Positions 1 through 7,100 are shown, counted from the stretch's first letter. The stretch is 13,198 nt of DNA from CALVJJ01 sp045538425 (GCA_045538425.1 JAZSRJ010000005.1:1-13198), one strand, 5' to 3'. The notes: generated from the letters alone by a model not told the origin. Translations and numbers: made by a program.

Positions 1-1
1 T

Positions 2-217
2 GAAAAGAGTGAATTCAATGTAGTACTTAAAGAAGTTGGTGCTAACAAAATTGCTGTTATCAAAGCAGTTAGAGAAATCACAGGTCTTGGACTTGGTGAA
101 GCTAAAGCTCTTGTTGATGGTGCTCCATCTACAATCAAAGAAAACGTTGCTACTGAAGAAGCTAAAGCTATGGAAGCTAAACTTAAAGAAGCTGGCGCAA
201 CTGTAGAATTAAAATAG
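2..217 (+). CDS. rplL: 50S ribosomal protein L7/L12, C-terminal part (5' end outside window)
   Basis: The last 71 residues of ribosomal protein L7/L12 are present, ending in TAG at 215-217; the N-terminal dimerisation domain and hinge lie to the left of the window. The reading frame gives the typical C-terminal domain: a KIAVIKAVREITGLGLGEAK stretch, then LVDGAP, then an alanine/lysine-rich helix ending in ATVELK. In the family this domain forms the flexible stalk of the large subunit that recruits and stimulates translation GTPases such as EF-Tu and EF-G. Codon choice is strongly biased (GCT, GAA, CTT, AAA), as expected for a highly expressed gene. A terminator follows directly. rpoB, a common downstream neighbour of rplL, is not here. 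Confidence 0.96.
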   Translation, partial: EKSEFNVVLKEVGANKIAVIKAVREITGLGLGEAKALVDGAPSTIKENVATEEAKAMEAKLKEAGATVELK

Positions 218-234
218 TCGATTACAAAATGTTC

Positions 235-265
235 AAAATACGAGTCACATGGCTCGTATTTTTTT
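235..265 (+). terminator. Intrinsic terminator of rplL
   Basis: The stem AAAATACGAG plus a weak TC extension (235-246) pairs with GGCTCGTATTTT (251-262) around an ACAT loop, and the T run continues to 265. It lies 18 bases after the rplL stop codon and should end the rplL transcript before the convergent rplI gene. Confidence 0.87.
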
Positions 266-334
266 GTGTCAAAGGTATTTGATGAAGATGCTTCTTATAT
301 TTTGTTTGAAACAAGTTTTATGGCACGCATTAGG

Positions 335-366
335 AAATAAAAAAGACGAGATCGTTCTCGTCTTCT
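335..366 (-). terminator. Intrinsic terminator of rplI
   Basis: Read on the minus strand, an 8-bp stem AAGACGAG (357-364) / CTCGTCTT (343-350) with a 6-base loop is followed by TTTTTTATTT (344 down to 335). It starts a few bases after the rplI stop codon at 369-371. The plus-strand side lacks a clean T run, so it should work mainly for rplI. Confidence 0.82.
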
Positions 367-368
367 AT

Positions 369-809
369 TTATTGAGCAACAACAATAACTGTGATTTTGA
401 CAGTGACAGTTGGATGTAATTTTAATTTTGCAGAATATGTTCCTACATTTTTAATAACATCTAATTCAATTTTCTTTTTATCGATAGAATATCCTTGTTT
501 TGATAGTTGATCAGCAACTTCTTTGTTGGATACACTACCAAAGATTTTTCCATTAGCTCCAACTTTTACTTGTAAGGTAATTGTGACATCTTTTAGTTTT
601 TGACCAAGTTCTACAGCTTGTAATCTTTCTTGTTCTTTGTGATATGCTTGAGCATCTTTTGCTTGTTTTGCTTCGTTGATTGCCTTTCCATCGCCAGCAA
701 TAGCTAGTTTGTTAGGGATAAGGTAGTTGGATGCATATCCATCAGATACATTGACTATATCACCTTTTTTACCAATATTTTTCACGTCTTTTAACAATAC
801 TATTTTCAT
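369..809 (-). CDS. rplI: 50S ribosomal protein L9
   Basis: This 146-residue protein is full length for L9. The N-terminal rRNA-binding domain is clear (MKIVLLKDVKNIGKKGD, then VSDGYASNYLIPNKLA), followed by the long connecting helix (about residues 41-75) and the C-terminal domain with the GKIFGSVSNKEV motif (about 87-98). L9 binds 23S rRNA near the base of the L1 stalk and helps hold the reading frame. ATG at 807-809 is preceded by AAGGAG (815-820 on the plus strand) at good spacing. The gene stands alone, with its own promoter and terminator. In many bacteria rplI lies in or near the rpsF-ssb-rpsR cluster or next to dnaB; neither is beside it here. Confidence 0.98.
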   Translation of the reverse strand: MKIVLLKDVKNIGKKGDIVNVSDGYASNYLIPNKLAIAGDGKAINEAKQAKDAQAYHKEQERLQAVELGQKLKDVTITLQVKVGANGKIFGSVSNKEVADQLSKQGYSIDKKKIELDVIKNVGTYSAKLKLHPTVTVKITVIVVAQ

Positions 810-824
810 AAGATCTCCTTATTA

Positions 825-858
825 ATCTTGATCAATACTTTTTGTATCACATCAAGAT
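825..858 (-). promoter_or_regulatory. Hairpin at the 5' end of the rplI leader
   Basis: In the rplI transcript, an 8-base arm ATCTTGAT pairs with ATCAAGAT, and an inner 4-bp stem ATAC/GTAT closes an AAAAA loop; a small GTG/TG internal loop lies between the stems. From the promoter at 867-895 the RNA should start near 860, so the stem would begin within about two bases of the 5' end. It ends a few bases before the Shine-Dalgarno sequence without hiding it. A 5'-terminal stem can stabilise mRNA; autoregulation by L9 is possible but only a guess. Confidence 0.5.
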
Positions 859-866
859 CTATTATC

Positions 867-895
867 ATTATACCAATTATTAGACTTTACGTCAA
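867..895 (-). promoter_or_regulatory. Sigma-70/sigma-A type promoter of rplI
   Basis: Read on the minus strand: -35 TTGACG (890-895), a 17-base spacer, then a perfect -10 TATAAT (867-872). Transcription should begin near 860, about 50 bases before the rplI start codon. The near-consensus match fits a ribosomal protein gene. Confidence 0.85.
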
Positions 896-965
896 ATATT
901 CTCTAAGATTGATTGATACATAAATTAGATTTTATAGGCAATACTAAACGTAATAGAGGTGAATT

Positions 966-1301
966 ATGGATCTAAAATGTAAAAAACTAGATTGTGAATA
1001 CAATAAAAAATACAGTTGCAAGAAAAAACATATTATGGTGTCTACGAAAGATGAATGTCATAGTTATGCTCCAGCCAAAAAAGAAAGAAAAGGTCAACAG
1101 CAAGATAGTAGTCTTACTATGTTTGAGTCAGCACCTAGTTTCGAACCATTCCGTCATAGCAAGACAGTTGATATCATTTGTCATGATAGTGGGTGTCTCT
1201 TTAATTGTGATAAGTGCTGTAAAGCCAATGGAATTACGATATCGCACGGAAAAAAAGCCACATGTCTTACTCAAGTAGATAAGTGTGGGGTAAAAAAATA
1301 A
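966..1301 (+). CDS. Small cysteine-rich protein with two DUF1540-like motifs
   Basis: This 111-residue protein has two similar cysteine motifs. The first, residues 5-31, is C5-x4-C10-(EYNKKYS)-C18-x12-C31; the second, residues 72-100, is C72-x4-C77-x7-C85-x14-C100, with extra cysteines at 81, 84 and 107. The pattern (CxxxxC, YN, C, then I-x-V/I, then a last C) resembles DUF1540, a short cysteine-rich domain of unknown function common in clostridia; metal binding is a reasonable inference. A polar linker (about 36-66) joins the two. ATG 966 is preceded by AGAGGTGA (955-962). No convincing promoter was found between it and the divergent rplI promoter. A different-frame ORF across the same bases lacks a ribosome site and family features. 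The family call is from pattern recognition only. Confidence 0.68.
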   Translation: MDLKCKKLDCEYNKKYSCKKKHIMVSTKDECHSYAPAKKERKGQQQDSSLTMFESAPSFEPFRHSKTVDIICHDSGCLFNCDKCCKANGITISHGKKATCLTQVDKCGVKK

Positions 1302-1328
1302 AAAAGACATTATCATAATGTCTTTTTT
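1300..1328. terminator. Bidirectional terminator shared by two convergent genes
   Basis: A 13-bp perfect stem, AAAAAAGACATTA (1300-1312) with TAATGTCTTTTTT (1316-1328), has a TCA loop. The A run and T run make it an intrinsic terminator in both directions. The stop codon of the plus-strand gene (1299-1301) and that of the minus-strand gene (1327-1329) both overlap the ends of the stem. Confidence 0.88.
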
Positions 1329-2046
1329 AATTATCACTAATGATGCTAAGCACCCAAACGACTATACGTAAGAAGTATATAAGTGAGTATAGAAAACTTG
1401 CAATATAGGTAAGGGCTGCAGCAGATAAAACTTTTTTAGCGCCTTTAAGTTCTTCCTCAGTGAGTGTGCCACTATCTCGTAAGATTTGGATAGCACGACG
1501 ACTAGCGTTAAATTCTACAGGTAGTGTTATAAGGCTGAGAATCATTGCGAGAAAATAAAAACCACCAAGTGCGCACATATAGATAAGTACACCAGTTCCA
1601 CCAATAAATGGAATAAAGAGACCAATAAAACCAATAATGATAAGCGGAATTAATGATTTTGAGATAAGGTTGGAAGTTTTGATAATTAAGTGTCTTAATT
1701 TTAATGGAAAATATCCTTCTTTATCTTGTAGAGCATGGCCTGTTTCGTGTGCAGCGACACCAATAGAGGAGATAGAAGAACTATCATAACTATCGTCGGA
1801 TATAGCAAGTAGCTTGTTGCGACTATCATAATAATCAGTCAATGTTCCTTTGACTGTTTTGATTTGCACATTTTGTAGACCTGCTGCATCTAGAATAGCA
1901 CGTGTTGTTTCTCCAGCGGTTCGACCACTTTGAACATTCACTTTTTTATATTTTGCGTAGACGTTGTGTACTTTAACTTCTGCCCAAATAGCAAGAATGA
2001 GTGCAGGGATTAATAAAAAACCTAATAAATAATACAAAAACTCCAT
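1327..2046 (-). CDS. YugP-like membrane zinc metallopeptidase, second of a tandem pair
   Basis: This 239-residue protein has a membrane helix at about 3-21, the zinc-binding HEXXH motif HETGH at 100-104 (AAHETGHALQ), two hydrophobic segments (about 131-150 and 152-174) and a C-terminal hydrophobic stretch (about 208-235). The motif LPVEFNASRRA (175-185) is conserved in the family, and its Glu178 is the likely third zinc ligand. This matches the neutral zinc metallopeptidase family of B. subtilis YugP (Zn_peptidase_2) in length and layout; the substrate is unknown. ATG at 2044-2046 follows AGGAGA (2052-2057), which overlaps the TAG stop of the upstream paralogue (2056-2058), so the two are probably translationally coupled in one operon. 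It ends in the shared terminator at 1300-1328. Confidence 0.88.
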   Translation of the reverse strand: MEFLYYLLGFLLIPALILAIWAEVKVHNVYAKYKKVNVQSGRTAGETTRAILDAAGLQNVQIKTVKGTLTDYYDSRNKLLAISDDSYDSSSISSIGVAAHETGHALQDKEGYFPLKLRHLIIKTSNLISKSLIPLIIIGFIGLFIPFIGGTGVLIYMCALGGFYFLAMILSLITLPVEFNASRRAIQILRDSGTLTEEELKGAKKVLSAAALTYIASFLYSLIYFLRIVVWVLSIISDN

Positions 2047-2055
2047 AATTTTCTC

Positions 2056-2757
2056 CTATTTTTTTGTAAGATAGCTAATTGTATCTGTAAAGATTAGTAT
2101 TCCATCAAAGAAACTAGCAATATATGTTCCCGCTGCGACTTTGAGAAGTTTTTTAGCGATTTTTAATTCGTGAGGGGATAGGATATCATATTCTTGTAAA
2201 AGTTGCAAACCTCTACGACTTGCATCATATTCTACTGGTATGTGACTCAATTTGATGGCTAAGTGAAGTAAAAACAAAACAAATGCACCATATAGACAGA
2301 TCAATCCAGCGGTTGGCAACCAGTTTGGAACATAGAAGATAAGTCCTAATAAAAAGATTGGCAAGATCAATTTGTTGGTTGTTCTAGTAATTTTTTGTAA
2401 AATGTAATTGACATGAAATTTGTTTTGATCTGTTTTGTGTTGTAAAGCATGTCCAAATTCATGTGCGACAATGGTAAGACTTGCCAGACTAGGTGTGTCG
2501 GCTACTTCATTGGATAACAGAAGTGTTCTTTCTTTGATATAATATGCATCCGCTAATTTTTGAGACGTTCTTGCAAAAGAAAGTTCATTCATACCCAATT
2601 TTTCACGAAAATAAAAAGCAAGATTTTTGCCGTCAACTTTTTTGGAGTTGGCAACTTTGCTGTACTTTTGATAAATACGCAACATACGGTCTCTTGCTGT
2701 TAGTGTGAATATGAGTATCACAATAAACACAATAATGAATGCAATAATAATATACAT
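2056..2757 (-). CDS. YugP-like membrane zinc metallopeptidase, first of a tandem pair
   Basis: This 233-residue protein is a paralogue of the next gene and is colinear with it: an N-terminal membrane helix (about 2-19), the zinc site HEFGH at 99-103 (VAHEFGHALQ), hydrophobic segments (about 129-143 and 148-170), and IPVEYDASRRG (173-183) with Glu176 as the probable third zinc ligand. The late segment AAGTYIASFF matches AALTYIASFL in the neighbour. Both active sites look intact, so neither copy appears decayed. ATG at 2755-2757 has AAAGGA (about 2767-2772 on the plus strand) upstream. A near-consensus promoter lies just before it. The gap to the downstream paralogue is nine bases. Substrate unknown; processing of membrane or surface proteins is only an inference from membrane location. 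Confidence 0.88.
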   Translation of the reverse strand: MYIIIAFIIVFIVILIFTLTARDRMLRIYQKYSKVANSKKVDGKNLAFYFREKLGMNELSFARTSQKLADAYYIKERTLLLSNEVADTPSLASLTIVAHEFGHALQHKTDQNKFHVNYILQKITRTTNKLILPIFLLGLIFYVPNWLPTAGLICLYGAFVLFLLHLAIKLSHIPVEYDASRRGLQLLQEYDILSPHELKIAKKLLKVAAGTYIASFFDGILIFTDTISYLTKK

Positions 2758-2780
2758 AATTAATATCCTTTTATACTATT

Positions 2781-2809
2781 ATTGTACCCATTTTTTAAGT
2801 TTGTGTCAA
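2781..2809 (-). promoter_or_regulatory. Promoter of the tandem metallopeptidase genes
   Basis: Read on the minus strand: a perfect -35 TTGACA (2804-2809), a 17-base spacer and -10 TACAAT (2781-2786). The -35 box overlaps the TGA stop of the upstream minus-strand gene (2806-2808). Since no terminator separates them, the peptidases may also receive read-through from that gene. Confidence 0.8.
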
Positions 2810-3732
2810 TTGTCTTGGTTGTTTATATTACTGATTCGGTTGTTTTTAATAGAAAATAGATATTTTCTAAAATTTTTGTCGTCTTGGATGGTGTATATTA
2901 CATCATCTTTGATGGTGTCTACATAATAAATATTAGAAAACTTGCCAAAGTATTGAGCAAGGTGATGGTTGCTAGGTCTTAAGTCGTTGCTCAACCAGTA
3001 TCTTGCATTGGTATAGTCTTCGCTTTTAATGCATTCTAAAAATAAATAAGGAATTAGTTGACTGTCCACATTGAGTTGACGGGTAGAAGACGTGAAGACA
3101 TAGTGATGGCTAAGTCCATCTTTTGTAACTTTCGTTACACGAGCATGATGATAGTGGTCATTCATATTATGTAAAAATGTACAACATTCATCTGTTAATT
3201 GGTACTCATTGATGGTGTCATGAAAGATGATCTTTTTTTCTTGCTCGTGAATAATGATGACATAATAAAACAAATTCTTTTGTCCAATTAAGATAAGGTA
3301 TGGGTGACTATAGTGACAATGATAATTATCACATGGATCAAAATAACAATAGTCACAAGGAGCAAAAGGATCATAGACGCAACATTCGTTTTGATATCCT
3401 TGTGTCACAACAATAGAAAGATCTTTTGTGTTGTGGTGAAATACGACATGTTTGTAAGGAGAATGATATACTGGGTGTAGATACACGTCAAAAGTTGAGT
3501 TGTTTTTACTGATGATGGTATAATCCAATTCTTCTTTTCCAACAAAATTCCCGCCTTGAACCGTGATGAGTTTGTCGCCTAGATCTGTGGACAAACTTAT
3601 GGACACATAGTTGTTATTGGATAATATAGTGGCAAAATGCACATTATTATTGTCAATAGAATATAAAATATTGTCGTCAACATGGATTTTGATTGGATTT
3701 TTTGAAAAGAAAGTAAAAGAATATTGGTTCAT
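2806..3732 (-). CDS. Unrecognised 308-residue protein with a Cys/His-rich patch
   Basis: I do not recognise this protein. No signal peptide and no clear membrane helix is visible. Most of it reads as alternating hydrophobic and polar residues, as in beta-rich proteins, and it is rich in Tyr, Asn and His. Residues 117-143 hold Cys at 117, 118, 126, 129, 134 and 139 and His at 138, 140 and 143, with a repeated D-P-x-x-x-C/D-P-C rhythm; Cys183, Cys184 and several His at 188-196 form a second patch. Metal binding is plausible but unproven. The frame is open to 3789, but that ATG lies inside the -35 box of the promoter at 3762-3789. ATG at 3730-3732 has GGAGA (3741-3745) eight bases upstream and is the supported start. 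It ends in TGA with no terminator before the metallopeptidase pair. Confidence 0.82.
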   Translation of the reverse strand: MNQYSFTFFSKNPIKIHVDDNILYSIDNNNVHFATILSNNNYVSISLSTDLGDKLITVQGGNFVGKEELDYTIISKNNSTFDVYLHPVYHSPYKHVVFHHNTKDLSIVVTQGYQNECCVYDPFAPCDYCYFDPCDNYHCHYSHPYLILIGQKNLFYYVIIIHEQEKKIIFHDTINEYQLTDECCTFLHNMNDHYHHARVTKVTKDGLSHHYVFTSSTRQLNVDSQLIPYLFLECIKSEDYTNARYWLSNDLRPSNHHLAQYFGKFSNIYYVDTIKDDVIYTIQDDKNFRKYLFSIKNNRISNINNQDN

Positions 3733-3740
3733 GATTTCGT

Positions 3741-3745
3741 TCTCC
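3741..3745 (-). promoter_or_regulatory. Ribosome binding site that fixes the start at 3732
   Basis: GGAGA on the minus strand, eight bases before ATG 3730-3732. It supports the inner start over the ATG at 3789, which has no comparable site and should not be transcribed. Confidence 0.7.
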
Positions 3746-3761
3746 AAAATGATCAATTGAT

Positions 3762-3789
3762 ATTGTATATATATGCTTGTTTTGGTCAA
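3762..3789 (-). promoter_or_regulatory. Promoter of the Cys/His-rich gene
   Basis: Read on the minus strand: -35 TTGACC (3784-3789), a 16-base AT-rich spacer and -10 TACAAT (3762-3767). The start of transcription would fall near 3755, inside a perfect 10-base palindrome ATCAATTGAT (3752-3761), leaving a leader of about 25 bases before ATG 3732. Confidence 0.68.
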
Positions 3790-3797
3790 AACTTGAC
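3785..3797. promoter_or_regulatory. Possible operator dyad between divergent genes
   Basis: GTCAA (3785-3789), three bases, then TTGAC (3793-3797) form an inverted repeat overlapping the -35 box of the minus-strand promoter and lying about 20 bases before the start of the plus-strand gene. It may be only a -35 box and a chance reverse copy. Confidence 0.25.
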
Positions 3798-3818
3798 TAA
3801 AAGCTATAAGGAGTGAAT

Positions 3819-4073
3819 ATGCAAGAAAAGATAAAACAAAGTGATATTCAATTGTTGTTTTCTGGGTTTGTAAAATTAATCAAACATAGTGCAGAACTAG
3901 AAGTAAAGGAAGAACATTTTAAGCAAATGTCAGGCATAAAAAAACAACTTAATGCTCTGTCGATTAAAAACTATGAATTAGAAGCAGAGCTGACTGAGTT
4001 GAAAAACTTGGTTTTGGATGCAGAAAAAGTGTTGGGATATACACTGCAGGACTTACTAAAAGCGAAGAAATAA
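3819..4073 (+). CDS. Small helical protein of unknown function upstream of addB
   Basis: This 84-residue protein is charged, lacks Cys, Trp and Pro, and looks almost entirely helical. Residues from about 26 to 75 show hydrophobic positions at heptad-like spacing (for example LNALSIKNYELEAELTELKN), suggesting a coiled coil or helical hairpin. I do not recognise a family. The frame can be opened at a GTG at 3813, but that codon overlaps the ribosome binding site AAGGAG (3808-3813); ATG 3819-3821, five bases after the site, is the start. It lies 70 bases before addB, on the same strand, with no terminator between, so partial co-transcription with addBA is likely even though addB also has its own promoter. 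No clear promoter for this gene was found. Confidence 0.8.
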   Translation: MQEKIKQSDIQLLFSGFVKLIKHSAELEVKEEHFKQMSGIKKQLNALSIKNYELEAELTELKNLVLDAEKVLGYTLQDLLKAKK

Positions 4074-4086
4074 TCCTATTTTTGCA

Positions 4087-4115
4087 TTGTCTTTTTTTTC
4101 TACTTTTGTTATACT
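4087..4115 (+). promoter_or_regulatory. Promoter of the addBA operon
   Basis: -35 TTGTCT (4087-4092), a 17-base T-rich spacer and -10 TATACT (4110-4115) with an extended -10 TG at 4107-4108. Transcription should start near 4122, about 20 bases before the addB start, with GAGGAG (4131-4136) as the ribosome binding site. Confidence 0.68.
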
Positions 4116-4124
4116 ATCAGTATA
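4110..4124. promoter_or_regulatory. Dyad over the addB -10 box
   Basis: TATACT (4110-4115), ATC, AGTATA (4119-4124) is a perfect 6-bp inverted repeat covering the -10 box and the start point. It could be an operator. It does not resemble the Gram-positive LexA box (CGAAC-N4-GTTCG). Short AT-rich dyads also arise by chance. Confidence 0.3.
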
Positions 4125-4143
4125 GAATGAGAGGAGACAGACA

Positions 4144-7100
4144 ATGCTTACTTTTTATGTTGCACCAACACTAGGGAAAGCGAATGATATGGTACTGGAT
4201 ACCATTGCTAAAAGACGAGATAGAAAGTCTCGTGTTTTGGTGTTGACTCCTGATCGTATCAACTTCGATATGCAATCTAAGATTTTTGATGTATTGGGTG
4301 AAAAATCCTTGTTTGATGTTGAGGTGAATACCTTAACACGTATTGTACACAAATATCTTGATCATCATGGTAGATCTGGTGACGTGCTTACAAAACAAGC
4401 AGGTGTTAGTGTGGTGAAAAAAATTATTCTTGACCACAAAGATCAGTTGGAAAGTTTTTCAAAATCTTCTAGATATGATGGTTTTGCTAGTGTATTGTAT
4501 GAGATGATATGTTTGTTAAAATCTTGTAACATAACACCATCTATGGTTGTAGAGCCAACAAAACGCACAATGCTTACAAAAAAATTAAAAGATATAGCAT
4601 TTGTATACGAACAATATGAGGAATTTTTGTCTCATGATTTTACCGATAGTTTCAATCGTTTGGACTTGTATTGTTCACTACTTACCAAAGAAGATTTTGA
4701 TGGGGTTGAAGTCTTGTTTGTGGGCTTTGAAGATGTGACAAAAAAGATGATGGATATTATTCTTAAGATGTCACGATTGACACAAGTTGGATTTGCTTGT
4801 GCTTACCAAAAGAAAGATAATGCAGCCAACTATATGATGTATCGTACAGCACCTTTTTTATCTATGGTGGATTATGCGACAACACAAGGTGTTGCATACG
4901 AAATAGAGAATGGAGTTGGTTATGATGCAGATTATACTTTTTTATCCAGTCATCTATTTGGTGTATCCAATCAAAAACACGCTTTAGTTGATAGTAAGTA
5001 TCATATATGGCAAGCGGACAATAAAAAAGATGAAGTTGCGTACTTGATGCGTCGTATTGGGTATGATGTGGTTAGTGGACATTCTACTTACGATGATCAT
5101 ACCATTGTGGTTGCTAGTTATCATACCTATCGCACATTGTTAAAAGAAGAGGCGTTATTGTGTAATGTTCCTCTGTATTTGGATGAAAGTGATAGTTTTG
5201 TAGATCATGGATATGTAAGGGTTTTATTTGCTTTGTTAGAATTTTTACAACATCCTCATCATGCAAAAGAGTTTATTACACTTGCGAAACAAGATTTGTT
5301 TGGATTGTCTCGTGATTTGGTGGAATATTTTGAACAAAAGATTCAGTATTTAGGATATGCCCAAATAACGCCAAAAGTGTTGGAGTTGTGTGGCGAGCAA
5401 GATGGAAGTCGCCAACTGATTGCATTTTATGAGATGTTGCAAAATTGTGCAAAACAATTTTTGGAAAGTGTCACTATTGGCGAAAAAATATCGATCACAA
5501 AACAATTGTTTGAAACAATTGGGTATGCAGAATATTTGGAAAAACAAGTAGTTATTCATGGACAAGCAGGTGCTTATGAGTTGTCTAGAACTACCGCTCA
5601 ATTGTTAAAAAAATGGGATACTTTATTGGTAGAAGTTGATAAGGTTCTTGGGGGGCATGCTTGTACGATGGAAGAGTATGTTGCTATATTAAGATCAACC
5701 GCAAAAGATATTACCATTAGTTTGCCTCCAGTGACGCATCACAGTGTTAAAGTTTTGGATATGACTAAGAGCCAAATAACAGAATCAAAATATGTTTATT
5801 TTGTTGGATGTAATGCGGGGCATTTTCCAACGACACTTGCAGATAATGGGATTGTGACTGACGAGGAAATGTTGCAATTGAGTTATGCAAAACAACTTTC
5901 TCCAACCATCGCAGAGTTGAATGATCGTGCAAAAAGAAAATTGTTGGATGCTCTTTTGGTGGGAAAAGAAGTTGTATTGTCTTTTGCATCTTCAGATGAC
6001 CAAGGCAATACTTGTATGCCAGCAACGGTTGTCGATCAACTGAACATTATGTTGGGTGTTGCATTGATGCCTATTTCGTCTAGTCTCGATCTTTTATCTA
6101 ATGTTATGCTTCAGGATAAAGCATTGATGGAATTGCAAAGTTTTTCTTATCCTCTCATTAAGGATAGATATGCAAGATTGGTGCACAATGTTCAGGCAGA
6201 AGAGGTGGTCACACATTTGTCTAGTATTGCACAACTTTGTGATAAAGATTATTTGGCTAGATGTTATGATCCATACGATAGACAAAAGTTGGATAATTGT
6301 CAGCATTTGTTTTTCCCAAAAGGACATACAAGTGTAAGTCAATTGGAAAAATTTTATGCTTGTCCTTACCAACATTTTATGCAATATGGATTGAGAGTAA
6401 AACCAGCACAAGATAGTCGTATGGAGAGTAATCATTTTGGGGATATTCTTCATATGTTTTGTATGCGCTTTGTTCAATACTTGCAAAACAACAAAGCAGA
6501 TAATACTGCATTGGATAAGGTGTCTATTATTTTACATACCATTTTACAACAACCAGAATATGAACGTTTTCTTCGTGACGAGTCCAATTATTATGCTATT
6601 CAGGGTTTGTATGAGGAAGTGAAACGTATAGGAAAAGCTATCCTAGAAGAAAGACAACATAGTTGTTATGTTCCAGTGGTACTGGAAGGTGGTTTTGGAA
6701 CTGGTGGAATAGAATTATGGCATGAAGGCCAAAAGATTAGTTTGGTTGGTAAAATTGATAGAATTGATGGCTATCAAAACTTTTTCCGTGTCATTGACTA
6801 CAAGACAGGTGCAGATTCCTTTTCTTATACAGATGTGGCAAGTGGAAAAAAATTACAGTTGTTGATCTATGTTATGGCTTATGCCAACCAATCCCACAAA
6901 ACACCGGTATCAGCAGTCTATTTGCCTATTCGTAATCAATTCCAAAAAGAAGAAAATGTGGGATATAGATTTGATGGTGTAATTCCTAACACGTTAGAAC
7001 AATTGCAAGCAATGGATGATCGATTGAAAGAGGGTGGTTACACAAGCAATGTGATCAAAGTTGCGACCAATGATCAGGCAGCAATTGCTAGAAAGAACGA

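Noticed and set aside
266..340. A 24-codon frame from GTG 266 to TAA 338 between the rplL and rplI terminators.
   Set aside because: Its start lies directly after the T run of the rplL terminator, it has no ribosome site or promoter, and its product resembles nothing I recognise.
994..1278. Alternative 94-codon frame inside the DUF1540-like gene, and an antisense frame at 1128-1337.
   Set aside because: Neither has a ribosome site or recognisable features; the cysteine periodicity marks the 966-1301 frame as the real one.
2701..2926. Plus-strand frame across the metallopeptidase promoter region.
   Set aside because: It is antisense to two well-supported genes, low in complexity, and has no ribosome site.
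3733..3789. N-terminal extension of the Cys/His-rich gene from ATG 3789.
   Set aside because: That ATG lies in the -35 box of the gene's own promoter and lacks a ribosome site; ATG 3732 has GGAGA at proper spacing.
3813..3818. GTG start at 3813 for the small helical protein.
   Set aside because: The GTG overlaps the AAGGAG ribosome site that serves ATG 3819.
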